Assembly: GCF_004187715.1 (NCBI RefSeq)
Contig: NZ_QZWF01000005.1
Coordinates: forward strand, 372,001 to 436,000
Direction: 5' to 3'
DNA: 64,000 nucleotides
DNA from: Streptomyces sp. F001
GTDB taxonomy: Bacteria > Actinomycetota > Actinomycetes > Streptomycetales > Streptomycetaceae
The notes beneath the pieces were generated by a model. That model saw only the letters and a program-made list of their open reading frames with translations. It searched no databases and was not told where the DNA came from. A program made the position numbers and the translations under genes. This document shows positions 40,671-50,161 of this stretch, piece by piece. Positions within the stretch are counted from its first letter, which is position 1, and each line of letters starts with the position of its first letter.

Positions 40671-41564
40671 CTACACAGCGTGGTGCGTTATGGGTCGGTA
40701 ACCGAAGGCACGCGCCGTGTTCGCACCGAGGGCCGTCGCCAGGGCGTCCTCGTCGATGCCGCGCACGGCAGCCATCGCGCGTACCGTGACCGGAACGAGA
40801 TACGGGGCGTTGGGCCGTCCGCGGTACGGCGCCGGCGTCAGGAACGGCGCGTCGGTCTCCACCAGCACCAGCTCCAGCGGGGCCACGGCGAGCGCGTCAC
40901 GCAGGTTCTGGGCGTTCTTGAAGGTGACGTTTCCGGCGAAGGACATGTAGTAGCCGGCGCGGGCGCACAGCTCCGCCATCTCCGCGTCACCGGAGTAGCA
41001 GTGGAAGACGGTCCGCTCGGGCGCGCCCTCCTCCTTCAGGACCCGCAGCACATCCGCATGAGCCTCTCGGTCGTGGATGACCAGCGCCTTGCCGTGCCGC
41101 TTGGCGATCTCGATGTGGGCGCGGAAGGACCGCTCCTGCGCCTCCTTGCCCTCGGGCCCGGTGCGGAAGTAGTCCAGTCCCGTCTCGCCGACCGCCTTCA
41201 CGTGCGGCAGCGCGGCCAGCCGGTCGATCTCGGCGAGCGCCTCGTCGAGCCCGGCGTCACCGCCCGGCTCGCGCGCCCCCTGCCGCGACCAGCCGTCAGG
41301 ATCCCCGTGGACGATGCGCGGGGCCTCGTTGGGATGCAGCGCGACGGCCGCGTGGACGTTCTCGTACGCCGCCGCCGTCTCGGCCGCCCACCGGGAGCCG
41401 TTCACATCGCACCCCACCTGCACCACCGTCGTCACACCGACGGACGCGGCCTTCGCAAGACCCTCCTCCACCGTGCCGGACTGCATGTCGAGGTGGGTGT
41501 GGGAGTCGGCGACCGGCACCCGGAGGGGTTCGGGCAGGGGCGGGGCTTCGGCGGGGGAAGGCAT
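40671..41564 (-). CDS. tatD: TatD-family metal-dependent DNase
   Basis: The protein has 297 residues. It is a TIM-barrel amidohydrolase-like hydrolase with DSHTHLD near the N-terminus, GLDYFR, and C-terminal VETDAPFLTP. TatD proteins are 3'-5' exonucleases linked to DNA repair and turnover. It lies upstream of rpfB, an order conserved in actinobacteria. Its role in this neighbourhood is not known. Confidence 0.92.
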   Translation of the reverse strand: MPSPAEAPPLPEPLRVPVADSHTHLDMQSGTVEEGLAKAASVGVTTVVQVGCDVNGSRWAAETAAAYENVHAAVALHPNEAPRIVHGDPDGWSRQGAREPGGDAGLDEALAEIDRLAALPHVKAVGETGLDYFRTGPEGKEAQERSFRAHIEIAKRHGKALVIHDREAHADVLRVLKEEGAPERTVFHCYSGDAEMAELCARAGYYMSFAGNVTFKNAQNLRDALAVAPLELVLVETDAPFLTPAPYRGRPNAPYLVPVTVRAMAAVRGIDEDALATALGANTARAFGYRPITHHAV

Positions 41565-41612
41565 GCCCCGATCCTACGAAAGGGCCACGCCTCCCCCGAG
41601 CCGCCGGCCGTC

Positions 41613-42008
41613 TCAGCTCGCCCGGCGCTGGAACGGGTGCAGGAGATCGGACAGGTGCCAGTGGTGGCGGTGCTCCCCGTCACCCGTCGGCGCCTCGGCG
41701 GACCTCGCCGGAGGGACCGGCCCGCGCCGGCGCGCCGCATCACGGACCGACGACACCTGCCCGGCCCGCATGATGCGCACCACATGCCCGTCACAGTTCC
41801 GGCACGTGGGCCGGCTCAGCGGCGACGGCACCACCCGCCCGTCCGCCACGTACATCACGAACTCGCGGCCCTCCGCGTCCGTGTGGTGCTCGATCTCGTA
41901 CGACTGCTCCCAGCCGTGCCCGCAGCGCATGCAGGCGAAGGAATACGACTCGTTGACCACGGCGGTCGCCCCGTTGCGAAGGCCGGTCTGTCCAGTGATC
42001 TCACTCAT
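41613..42008 (-). CDS. Zinc-ribbon protein of unknown function
   Basis: The protein has about 131 residues. One CxxC knuckle (FACMRCGHGWEQSYEIEHH) and a second (PTCRNCDGHVVRIM) likely bind one Zn2+. The C-terminal part is Arg/His/Pro-rich. ATG 42008 (MSEIT) is preferred to the one at 42011. It is read toward tatD with a 48-base gap. The function is unknown. Confidence 0.8.
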   Translation of the reverse strand: MSEITGQTGLRNGATAVVNESYSFACMRCGHGWEQSYEIEHHTDAEGREFVMYVADGRVVPSPLSRPTCRNCDGHVVRIMRAGQVSSVRDAARRRGPVPPARSAEAPTGDGEHRHHWHLSDLLHPFQRRAS

Positions 42009-42146
42009 CACCAGCTCCTGTTGTCCGCTGGAGGGACGGATTACGTCCCGCCACCCAGTGGACTCCCGGGCGGGAGCGAACGCACGAAACCTGTCCAGTA
42101 TTGGGCCGGACTTGGCCGTACCTTGCCAAAACGCCCGCGCTCTTTA

Positions 42147-42250
42147 CCCACGCGTGGGACAGCGCCCCAAAGGGGCGCGGGGCTGTGACGATATGCGGCT
42201 CCGCCGCGTGGGCGCGACAAGCCCCCACAAACCCGCAGACCGCCACGACC
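42147..42250. repeat. Dispersed Streptomyces repeat, GCGCCCC-AAA-GGGGCGC type
   Basis: The 12-base palindrome CCCACGCGTGGG (42147-42158) and the hairpin GCGCCCC/GGGGCGC (42162-42178) are followed by GCGGGGCTGTGACGATATG, a CGGC/GCCG hairpin, GCGCGACAAGCCCCC and CCCGCAGAC. The same skeleton lies in reverse at 48475-48545. It is a frequent intergenic element in this genus, of unknown function, here between rsmI and the zinc-ribbon gene. Confidence 0.65.
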
Positions 42251-42258
42251 CCCAACCA

Positions 42259-43090
42259 TCAACGGCGCTTGGCTGCAACCACCGCGTCGAAGACAACCCG
42301 CTTCGGCACCCCCGCCTCCACCGCCACCGCAGCAATCGCCTCCTTGCGCCGCTCCCCCGCTTCCTCCCGCACCCGCACCCGCCGCACAAGCTCTTCCGAG
42401 TCAACCGCCGGAGGCACCCCTGCCCCTCGACCACACGGTGATCTCCCCCCGCACCCCTGCGGCCCATTCCGCGAGCTCCCCCAGCGAACCCCGCCTGACC
42501 TCCTCGTACGTCTTGGTCAGCTCCCGGCACACGGCGGCCCGCCGCTCCGCCCCGAACACCTCGGCCATCGCGGCGAGCGTGTCGTCGAGCCGATGCGGGG
42601 CCTCGAAGTAGACGAGCGTCCGGCGCTCGCCGGAGACCTCCCGCAGCCGTGACAGCCGCTCCCCCGCCTTGCGCGGCAGGAACCCCTCGAAGCAGAACCG
42701 GTCCACGGGCAGCCCGGACAGTGCGAGCGCGGTGAGTACGGCGGACGGACCGGGCACGGCCGTGACCTTGATGTCCTTCTCCACGGCCGCCGCGACCAGC
42801 CGGTACCCCGGGTCCGACACCGATGGCATCCCGGCGTCCGTCACCAGCAGCACGCGCGCGCCGCCGAGCAGTTCCTCGACCAGTTCCGGCGTACGGGCGG
42901 CTTCGTTGCCTTCGAAGTACGACACGACGCGCCCCTTGGGCGTGACACCCAGCGCCTGGGTGAGCCGCCGCAGCCGCCGCGTGTCCTCGGCGGCGACCAC
43001 GTCGGCCCCGGCCAGCTCCTCGGCGAGCCGGGGCGGGGCGTCCGCAATGTCGCCGATGGGGGTGCCTGCCAGTACAAGGGTTCCAGTCAC
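42259..43090 (-). CDS. rsmI: 16S rRNA 2'-O-ribose C1402 methyltransferase, frameshifted tail
   Basis: RsmI methylates C1402 of 16S rRNA. The N-terminal SAM fold is clear: [70 protein letters not shown]. As written the frame ends at 42401 after [10 protein letters not shown]. Adding one base near 42434 (GTGGTGGTC) and one at the CCCC of 42417-42420 restores [36 protein letters not shown] with a stop at 42259-42261, a normal RsmI tail. GTG 43090 has GAGGA ~8 bases upstream. It is divergent from pmt. Confidence 0.88.
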
Positions 43091-43152
43091 GTTTCCATCC
43101 TCGCAGGGGCGGTCCACGGGACTCCCACAGACCTGTTCCCTACGATGGCGCG

Positions 43153-44898
43153 GTGACCAGTACCGCGTCCTCCACGGACACCCGGCAGGAGCAGACCCCC
43201 CACGAGCAGCGGCCCTCGTGGCAGCAGCGGCTGCGCCGTTTCGGATACGTGCCGTCGGGATCCCGCGGCGATGTCCGGGACCGGCTGGTGCCGCCGTACA
43301 CCGAGCCCTCCCCGCGGCTGTGGGCGAGCCTCGGCATCCGGCACACGCTCGCCGAACGGCTCGTCCGCTGGGCGGGCTGGGGCGGTCCGCTGCTGGTGAC
43401 GCTGTTCGCGGGCGTGCTGCGGTTCTGGAACCTGGGCAACCCGAAGGCGGTGATATTCGACGAGACGTACTACGCCAAGGACGCGTGGGCGATCGTCCAC
43501 CGCGGGTTCGAGGTCAACTGGGACAAGAACGTCAACGACCTCATCCTCTCCTCGAACGGGAACGTCCCGATCCCGACGGACGCGGCGTATGTCGTGCATC
43601 CGCCGGTCGGCAAGTACGTCATCGGGCTCGGCGAGCTGATGTTCGGGTTCAACCCGTTCGGCTGGCGGTTCATGACCGCGCTGCTGGGCACCCTCTCCGT
43701 CCTGATGCTCTGCCGCATCGGCCGCCGCCTCTTCCGCTCCACGTTCCTCGGCTGTCTCGCGGGCGCGCTGATGGCGGTGGACGGTCTGCACTTCGTGATG
43801 AGCCGTACGGCGCTGCTCGACGGTGTGCTGATGTTCTTCGTGCTGGCGGCGTTCGGCTGTCTGCTGATCGACCGCGACAAGGCGCGGGAGAAACTGGCCG
43901 CCGCGCTCCGGGCGGACGCCGACGGCAGGGTCCGCCCGGACGCGGACACGGCGGAGAACACGCGGATCGGCTGGCGCCCCTGGCGGCTGGCGGCGGGCCT
44001 GATGCTGGGCCTGGCCCTCGGCACCAAGTGGAACGGCCTGTACATCCTGGCGGCGTTCTGCGTGCTGGCGGTGCTGTGGGACGTCGGCTCGCGCCGGGTC
44101 GCGGGCGCCCGCCACCCGTACATGGCGGTGATCAAGCGCGATCTGGGCTGGGCGTTCCTGTGCACGGTGCCGGTCGCCGTCGCCACCTACCTCGCCTCCT
44201 GGACCGGCTGGATCCTCTCCGCCACCGACGGTTCCGGCGGCTACTACCGCAACTGGGCCGCGACCGACGGCAAGAACAGCAGCTGGTCCTGGCTGTTCCC
44301 GGACTGGTGGCGCAGCCTGTGGCACTACGAGCACCAGGTGTACGAGTTCCACGTCGGCCTCTCCTCGCCGCACACGTACCAGTCCAACCCGTGGAGCTGG
44401 CTCGTCACCGGCCGCCCGGTGTCGTACTTCTACGAGTCGCCGGCCCCCGGCAAGGACGGCTGCCCGGTCGACGCCGGCGAGAAGTGCGCCCGCGAGGTGC
44501 TGGCGCTGGGCACGCCGATGCTGTGGTGGGTGGCCTGCTTCGCCCTCCTGTACGTCCTGTGGCGCTGGTTCTTCCGCCGCGACTGGCGGGCGGGCGCGAT
44601 CGCCTGCGGGATCGTGGCGGGTTATCTGCCCTGGTTCATGTACCAGGAGCGGACGATCTTCTTCTTCTACGCCGTGGTCTTCGTGCCGTTCCTCTGTCTG
44701 GCAGTGGCGATGCTGGCCGGTGCGCTGATCGGCCCGGCCCGCTCGAGCGACACCCGCCGGGTGGCGGGCGCGACGGGTGCGGGCGTACTGGTGCTGCTGA
44801 TCGCGTGGAACTTCATCTACTTCTGGCCCCTGTACACCGGCACCGCGATCCCGATCGACGACTGGCGTTCACGAATGTGGCTGGACACCTGGGTCTGA
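43153..44898 (+). CDS. pmt: Protein O-mannosyltransferase (GT39)
   Basis: Pmt transfers mannose from polyprenyl-phosphate mannose to secreted proteins. The protein has 581 residues with ~10-11 membrane segments. The first outer loop carries the acidic motif [11 protein letters not shown], and another conserved part is [15 protein letters not shown]. In S. coelicolor pmt is needed for phage phiC31 infection and affects antibiotic sensitivity. The GTG start is 62 bases from the divergent rsmI start, so the promoters overlap. Confidence 0.92.
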   Translation: MTSTASSTDTRQEQTPHEQRPSWQQRLRRFGYVPSGSRGDVRDRLVPPYTEPSPRLWASLGIRHTLAERLVRWAGWGGPLLVTLFAGVLRFWNLGNPKAVIFDETYYAKDAWAIVHRGFEVNWDKNVNDLILSSNGNVPIPTDAAYVVHPPVGKYVIGLGELMFGFNPFGWRFMTALLGTLSVLMLCRIGRRLFRSTFLGCLAGALMAVDGLHFVMSRTALLDGVLMFFVLAAFGCLLIDRDKAREKLAAALRADADGRVRPDADTAENTRIGWRPWRLAAGLMLGLALGTKWNGLYILAAFCVLAVLWDVGSRRVAGARHPYMAVIKRDLGWAFLCTVPVAVATYLASWTGWILSATDGSGGYYRNWAATDGKNSSWSWLFPDWWRSLWHYEHQVYEFHVGLSSPHTYQSNPWSWLVTGRPVSYFYESPAPGKDGCPVDAGEKCAREVLALGTPMLWWVACFALLYVLWRWFFRRDWRAGAIACGIVAGYLPWFMYQERTIFFFYAVVFVPFLCLAVAMLAGALIGPARSSDTRRVAGATGAGVLVLLIAWNFIYFWPLYTGTAIPIDDWRSRMWLDTWV

Positions 44899-44988
44899 CG
44901 GCCGGTCTAACAATCTGAGAAACAGCCGCCCCTCCCTTCGCAGCTCCCGCCTAGAGTGCGGAGATCGAGTAGGGGGAGGGGGCGCATC

Positions 44989-46617
44989 GTGCGCAAGGGG
45001 GTCAAGGCTGCCGTCGTCGGCAGTGTGTTCGTCGTGATGGTGGGAGGGGCCGGGTACGGCGCCTTCAACCTCGTGTCCGCGCTGAACGGTGACGGCTCGG
45101 CCGGCTCGGCCGGCCAGGAGGCCGTCAAGACCGGGCCGCCCAGCAGTGCGGAGGTCGAGGAGACGACCCGCGCGTTCTTCGCCGCGTGGGAGAAGGCGCA
45201 GGGCGCGAAGGCGGCGTCGTACACGAACAACGCGTCGGAGGCCGAGCCGCTGCTGACCTCCTTCGGGCAGGACGCGCACCTCACCGCCGTGAAGATCACG
45301 CCCGGTGAGGCGACCGGCCGTACGGTCCCCTTCTCGGTGAAGGCGACGGTGTCGTACGACGGGAAGTCCAAGCCGCTCGCGTACGACAGCCGCCTCACCG
45401 TCGTCCGCGGGGTCACCACCGGGCGGGCGCTGGTCGACTGGAAGCCGTCCGTCGTCCATCCCGCCCTGAAAGACGGCGACACCCTCGTCACCGAGGAGGC
45501 GGCGAACCCGCCCATCGAGGCGGTCGACCGCGACGGCACCGTCCTGACGAAGGAGAAGTACCCCTCGCTGGGCCCGATCCTGGACGAGCTGCGCGCCCGC
45601 TACGGCGACAAGGCCGGCGGCACCCCCGGCGTCGAACTCGCCGTCCGGCACACGGCGGGCGAGGCGGCCGACACCTCGCTGCTGACCCTGTCCGAGGGCA
45701 AGCCGGGCAGACTGCCGACGACCCTCAGCGCGAGCGTGCAGGCGGCGGCCGAGAAGGCGGTCAAGGAGTACGACGAGTCGTCCGTGGTCGCCGTCAAACC
45801 GAGCACCGGCGAGGTGCTGGCGGTCGCCAACAACCGCACGGACGGCTGGAACGCGGCGTTCCTCGGCCAGGTGGCGCCCGGCTCCACGATGAAGATCCTC
45901 AGCGCGGCCATGCTCATCGACAACGAGCTCACCAGCATGAACGGTCCTGCGCCCTGTCCCGACTCGGCGATCTCGGAAAGCCAGACCTTCCACAACATCA
46001 CCGGCATGACGCCGAACGAGAACGCGACCCTCTCCGAGAGCTTCGCCCGCTCCTGCAACACGGCCTTCATCAAGTTCGCGGACGAGGTGCAGGTGGACTC
46101 CCTGACCAAGGAGGCGCAGGAACGCTTCGGGCTCGGCCAGGACAACTGGAAGGTCGGCATCCCCTCCTTCGACGGCTCGGTCCCCGCCGCCGGCGGCCCG
46201 GACACCGCGGCCAACATGATCGGCCAGGGCCAGGTCCAGATGAGCCCGCTGAACATGGCCTCGGTGACGTCGACAGCGATGACGGGCACGTTCCGGCAGC
46301 CGGTGATCGTGCCGCAGCGCCTCGACGACCGTGAACTGGCCCGGGCGCAGGGCCTGTCGGGCAGCACCGTCGCCCAGCTGCGCGCCATGATGAACCGCAC
46401 CGCCACCAGCGGCACCGCGGCCGGTGTGATGTCCCGGCTGGGCGGCGACATCGGGGCGAAGACCGGTTCGGCGGAGGTGGACGGGCAGGCCAAGGCCAAC
46501 AGCTGGTTCACTGGCTATCGCAACGACGTTGCGGCGGCGGCCATGGCTCAGCAGGGCGGTCGCGGCGGTGACGCGGCCGGTCCGATCGTGGCGGCCGTCC
46601 TGCGGGCGGGTGGCTGA
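44989..46617 (+). CDS. Penicillin-binding protein (class B type), first of two
   Basis: The protein has 542 residues. An N-terminal helix anchors it. An NTF2-like MecA_N domain covers ~45-165 (EETTRAFFAAWEKAQ), then a dimerisation region. The transpeptidase carries SxxK as PGSTMK, SxN as RSCN, and KTG as GAKTGSAEVDG. It cross-links peptidoglycan. I start at GTG 44989, with GGGGGAGGGGG ~8 bases upstream. A close paralogue follows 151 bases later. Confidence 0.9.
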   Translation: MRKGVKAAVVGSVFVVMVGGAGYGAFNLVSALNGDGSAGSAGQEAVKTGPPSSAEVEETTRAFFAAWEKAQGAKAASYTNNASEAEPLLTSFGQDAHLTAVKITPGEATGRTVPFSVKATVSYDGKSKPLAYDSRLTVVRGVTTGRALVDWKPSVVHPALKDGDTLVTEEAANPPIEAVDRDGTVLTKEKYPSLGPILDELRARYGDKAGGTPGVELAVRHTAGEAADTSLLTLSEGKPGRLPTTLSASVQAAAEKAVKEYDESSVVAVKPSTGEVLAVANNRTDGWNAAFLGQVAPGSTMKILSAAMLIDNELTSMNGPAPCPDSAISESQTFHNITGMTPNENATLSESFARSCNTAFIKFADEVQVDSLTKEAQERFGLGQDNWKVGIPSFDGSVPAAGGPDTAANMIGQGQVQMSPLNMASVTSTAMTGTFRQPVIVPQRLDDRELARAQGLSGSTVAQLRAMMNRTATSGTAAGVMSRLGGDIGAKTGSAEVDGQAKANSWFTGYRNDVAAAAMAQQGGRGGDAAGPIVAAVLRAGG

Positions 46618-46768
46618 TGTCACCCACATCTCACCCGCACAGGACGGGACTCTAGGGTGGGGCCGTCGTTGGGGACTGTGAGTGCTACGAGGCCGGTACG
46701 GCCGCACGGGGTCGTAGCCGGCCATGCGGGGCGGTGGGACCCGGGAATGCGCGGAGGATCGGGAAGCA

Positions 46769-48442
46769 GTGGGCAAGAGAAGGCGCGTCGCCGAGCGACG
46801 GAAGACGAAGCCCGCCGTCATCGGCGGGATGATCGCCGTGGTCGTCGGCGGTGCCGGGATCGGCGCCTACGCGCTGTTCGGTGGCGGGGCCGCGGCCGAG
46901 GACGGCACGTCGGCGACCTCCGCCGGCGGGAAGAAGTCCGTGAAGACCGGCCCGCTGTCGGCCACCGAGGTCACCACCGCCGCCCAGGAGTTCCTCACGG
47001 CCTGGCAGCAGGGCCGGGTGCCGCAGGCGGCGGCCGCCACGGACGACGCCACCGCGGCGAAGGCCCTGCTGACCGCCTACGCCAAGGACGCCCACATCGA
47101 GGACGTCACGCTCACCCCCGGCACCCGCACGGGCGACCGGCTCCCGTTCACCGTGAAGGGCACGGTGTCGTACAAGGGGGTCAGCAAGCCGCTGTCGTAC
47201 GAGAGTTCACTGAAGGTCGTACGACAAGAGGCGGACGGCACGCCGATCGTCGCCTGGGAGCCGTCCGTCGTGCACCCCGACCTGCGTTCCGGTGACCGGC
47301 TGGTGACCGGCGAGTCCGGGACCCCGCCGGTGACGGCGCTGGACCGGGACGGCGGGGAGCTGACGACGAAGGAGTACCCGTCGCTGGCGCCGGTGCTGGA
47401 CGGGCTGCGCGAGAAGTACGGCAAGACGGCGGGCGGCAAGGCGGGCGTCGAGCTCCAGGTGGTCCGCGGGAAGGCCTCCCAGGCCAAGGAGCTGTCCGAC
47501 AAGACGCTGCTGGAGCTGAGCGAGGGCACACCAGGCAAGGTGAAGACGACGCTCAGCCCGTCGATGCAGGCGGCGGCGGAGGACCAGGTCGCCTCGAAGG
47601 CGCGGGCGTCGGTGGTCGTGCTGCGGCCCTCGACGGGCGAGATCCTGGCGGTCGCGAACGCCTCCCGCGGCTTCAACACCGCCTTCCAGGGCTCGCTGGC
47701 GCCCGGTTCGACGATGAAGGTCATCACGTCATCACTGCTGATCGAGAAGGGGCTGGCGTCCTCGGACAAGCAGCATCCGTGCCCCAAATACTTCTCGTAC
47801 GGGGGCTGGAAGTTCCAGAACGACGACAAGTTCCAGATCAAGGGCGGGACGTTCAAGGCGAGCTTCGCGCGGTCCTGCAACACGGCGTTCATCAGCCAGG
47901 CGCCCGAACTGGCCGACGACGATCTGACCAAGCAGGCGCAGCAGGTGTTCGGCCTGTCGCAGAACAACTGGTCGGTCGGCGTACCGACCTTCGACGGCGC
48001 CGTGCCGGTGCAGTCCGACGCCCAGATGGCGGCGTCGCTCATCGGGCAGGGCGGGGTGCGGATGAACCCGCTGAACATGGCATCGGTGTCGGCGACGATC
48101 AAGTCGGGCGTCTTCCACCAGCCGTACCTGGTCGCCCCGTCGGTGGACGGACGCAAGCTGGCCACGGCCTCGCGCACGCTGTCCGCGTCCGCCCTGTCGC
48201 AGCTGCGGGAGCTGATGGCCTACACGGCGGCGTACGGTACGGCGGCGGAGGCGATGGCGGGAGTCACCGGTGACGTCGGTGCGAAGACCGGCTCCGCCGA
48301 GGTCGACGGTCAGAAGAAGCCCAACGGCTGGTTCACGGCGTACCGGGGTGACCTCGCCGCCGCGGGCGTCGTCCAGTCGAGCGGGCACGGCGGGGAGACG
48401 GCGGGACCGATCGTGGCGGCGCTGCTGAAGCAGGGCGGCTGA
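46769..48442 (+). CDS. Penicillin-binding protein (class B type), second of two
   Basis: The protein has 557 residues with the same layout as its neighbour: basic head, membrane helix (AVIGGMIAVVVGGAGIGAYAL), NTF2-like domain, and a transpeptidase with PGSTMK, ARSCNTAF and GAKTGSAEVDG. The two share long blocks such as GDxGAKTGSAEVDGQ, so they are a tandem duplication. GTG 46769 begins MGKRRRVAERR, after a GGGAAG. They are likely adapted to vegetative and sporulation wall growth, which is inference. Confidence 0.9.
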   Translation: MGKRRRVAERRKTKPAVIGGMIAVVVGGAGIGAYALFGGGAAAEDGTSATSAGGKKSVKTGPLSATEVTTAAQEFLTAWQQGRVPQAAAATDDATAAKALLTAYAKDAHIEDVTLTPGTRTGDRLPFTVKGTVSYKGVSKPLSYESSLKVVRQEADGTPIVAWEPSVVHPDLRSGDRLVTGESGTPPVTALDRDGGELTTKEYPSLAPVLDGLREKYGKTAGGKAGVELQVVRGKASQAKELSDKTLLELSEGTPGKVKTTLSPSMQAAAEDQVASKARASVVVLRPSTGEILAVANASRGFNTAFQGSLAPGSTMKVITSSLLIEKGLASSDKQHPCPKYFSYGGWKFQNDDKFQIKGGTFKASFARSCNTAFISQAPELADDDLTKQAQQVFGLSQNNWSVGVPTFDGAVPVQSDAQMAASLIGQGGVRMNPLNMASVSATIKSGVFHQPYLVAPSVDGRKLATASRTLSASALSQLRELMAYTAAYGTAAEAMAGVTGDVGAKTGSAEVDGQKKPNGWFTAYRGDLAAAGVVQSSGHGGETAGPIVAALLKQGG

Positions 48443-48474
48443 CGCGCAAGCGCTCCGCTGGGAGTGCTGGCATG

Positions 48475-48545
48475 GGCCGTCGGTCGTCTGCGGCGCCATC
48501 GTGGCTGGTCGCGCAGTTCCCCGCGCCCCTTCAGGGCACTTCGCC
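48475..48545. repeat. Dispersed Streptomyces repeat, reverse orientation
   Basis: On the minus strand it reads GCCCTGAAGGGGCGCGGGG, then CTGCGCGACCAGCC and GCCGCAGACGACC. This is the same skeleton as the element at 42147-42250. It lies between the second PBP and ssgE (convergent) and could double as a terminator. Confidence 0.6.
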
Positions 48546-48553
48546 CGACCTGC

Positions 48554-48913
48554 TCAGCTGTGTACCGGCGTCGCAGCCGCCAGGTACGTCCGGCGCAGGA
48601 AGCGGATCAGGGTCTTCATGTCGAGCTGCACGACCGCCGTGCCCTGCGCGGAGTGGAACTCGACCACAGCCTGCACCCGCCCGCACGGCCACACCCGTAC
48701 CTCGCCGTCGCCGGCCGGTGCGCGCAGGCCCTGTTCGAGCAGGGACCGGGAGAAGGACCACTCGTGCGGGCCGGGCAGACGTATGCGGACCGCGCGCGGG
48801 TCGATGTCGGGGTCGTAGCGCAGAACGACCGGAACCGCTCCCTTCTCCTCGAGTATCTGGACGTCCTCGTCCGTGACGATCTGGGCTCGTGCGTACTGTT
48901 CGACTACAGACAT
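48554..48913 (-). CDS. ssgE: SsgA-like sporulation protein
   Basis: SALP proteins are small actinomycete-specific regulators of septum formation and spore wall remodelling. This one has 119 residues and the family core: VPVVLRYDPDIDPRAVRI, WSFSRSLLEQGL and VRVWPCGRVQAVVEFHSAQG. Position next to two PBPs and upstream of cbiM matches ssgE of S. coelicolor, which affects timely spore separation. The assignment to ssgE rather than another SALP rests on synteny. Confidence 0.88.
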   Translation of the reverse strand: MSVVEQYARAQIVTDEDVQILEEKGAVPVVLRYDPDIDPRAVRIRLPGPHEWSFSRSLLEQGLRAPAGDGEVRVWPCGRVQAVVEFHSAQGTAVVQLDMKTLIRFLRRTYLAAATPVHS

Positions 48914-49055
48914 CGGACGGCCCTTTCACCCTGCGTGAGCTGTGCGGAAGCTATGCATCCACTTCCACTCCAATGTCCCATATTTTCGGGATTATGCTCG
49001 CCGGACGGGCGATGTCCTATGCACGCGCATGAAGCAACGGGAGACTGCCTCGCTC

Positions 49056-49086
49056 TTGCAAGACATTCGCATTAAGCCACTATCAT
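49056..49086 (+). promoter_or_regulatory. Nur-box-like site and promoter of the cbiM operon
   Basis: TTGCAA-GACAT-TCGCAT (49056-49072) resembles the nickel-uptake-regulator consensus TTGCAA-N5-TTGCAA at 10 of 12 half-site positions. TATCAT at 49081-49086 looks like a -10 box, placing transcription start at about the GTG 49093 itself. There is no Shine-Dalgarno before the GTG, so the message is probably leaderless. I found no cobalamin-riboswitch features in the 179-base gap. Confidence 0.5.
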
Positions 49087-49092
49087 CGAACG

Positions 49093-50160
49093 GTGCATGT
49101 ACCTGACGGATTCATCAACGCCCCCACCTCCGCCGTGGCCGGCGTCGTCGCCGCGGGCGCCGTCGCCGTCAGTCTGCGTGGCGCGCGCCGCGAACTCGAC
49201 GAGCGCACCGCGCCGCTGGCCGGTCTCGTGGCGGCGTTCATCTTCGCGGTGCAGATGCTGAACTTCCCGGTCGCGGCCGGGACCAGCGGACATCTGCTGG
49301 GCGGTGCCCTCGCCGCGATACTCGTCGGCCCCTACACCGGCGTCCTGTGCATATCCGTGGTCCTGCTGATGCAGGGCATCCTCTTCGCGGACGGCGGCCT
49401 GACCGCACTGGGCGTGAACATCACCGACATGGCGATCGTCGGTGTCGTCGTCGCCTACGTCGTCTTCCGCGGCCTGGTGAAGGTGCTGCCGCGCAGCCGG
49501 CGCTCGATCACCGCGGCCTCCTTCGTCGCCGCCCTGGTGTCGGTGCCGGCCGCCGCCCTCGCCTTCACGCTGCTCTACGCGATCGGCGGCACCACCGACG
49601 TCTCCCTCGGCAAGGTCACCACCGCCATGGTCGGCGTCCACATCCTCATCGGCATCGGCGAGGCCGCGATCACCGCGCTCACCGTCGGCGCCGTCGTCGC
49701 CGTCCGGCCGGACCTCGTGTACGGCGCCCGTGACCTGCGCCGGCCGCTGAAGCTGCGGGTCGGCGGCGAACTCGTCGACGCGCCCGCCGCGGAGCCGGTC
49801 GCCCTCGCCACGCGCTCTCACCGCAAGGTCTGGCTCGCCGGCCTGGTCACCTCCCTCGTCCTCGCCGGTTTCGTCAGCTTCTACGCCTCCGCCAGCCCCG
49901 ACGGTCTGGAGAAGGTCGCCGAGGACAAGGGCTTCGCCGAGTCCGCCGAGGAACACGACATCGCCGACTCCCCGCTCGCCGACTACGGCGTCAAGGACAT
50001 CGACAACGCCCGTCTGTCCGGCGGTCTCGCCGGTGTGATCGGGGTCGGCGTCACCGTCGTCGCGGGCAGCGGCATCTTCTGGGCGGTGCGCCGCCGGCGC
50101 AGCGACGAGGGAACCGACGTGTCGCCCGTCTCACCCACGAACACGAACACGGGCGTCTGA
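49093..50160 (+). CDS. cbiM: Nickel/cobalt ECF transporter, fused CbiM-CbiN subunit
   Basis: This is the substrate-specific membrane subunit. The protein has 355 residues. The N-terminus MHVPDGF fixes the GTG at 49093 as the start, because His2 and the free N-terminus bind the metal in this family. ~7 membrane segments span 10-225, with HLLGGALAAILVGP and the second His. A C-terminal PDGLE domain (ASPDGLEKVAEDKGF) and a last helix correspond to CbiN. cbiQ and cbiO follow. The Nur-like site points to nickel. Confidence 0.92.
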   Translation: MHVPDGFINAPTSAVAGVVAAGAVAVSLRGARRELDERTAPLAGLVAAFIFAVQMLNFPVAAGTSGHLLGGALAAILVGPYTGVLCISVVLLMQGILFADGGLTALGVNITDMAIVGVVVAYVVFRGLVKVLPRSRRSITAASFVAALVSVPAAALAFTLLYAIGGTTDVSLGKVTTAMVGVHILIGIGEAAITALTVGAVVAVRPDLVYGARDLRRPLKLRVGGELVDAPAAEPVALATRSHRKVWLAGLVTSLVLAGFVSFYASASPDGLEKVAEDKGFAESAEEHDIADSPLADYGVKDIDNARLSGGLAGVIGVGVTVVAGSGIFWAVRRRRSDEGTDVSPVSPTNTNTGV

Positions 50161-50161
50161 C

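Noticed and set aside
39186-42188. 1000-codon open frame on the plus strand
   Set aside because: It is antisense to rpfB, tatD and the zinc-ribbon gene; composition is that of a shadow frame.
48914-49092. Cobalamin riboswitch upstream of cbiM
   Set aside because: I see no B12-box or conserved core, and the promoter appears to start at the GTG, leaving no leader.
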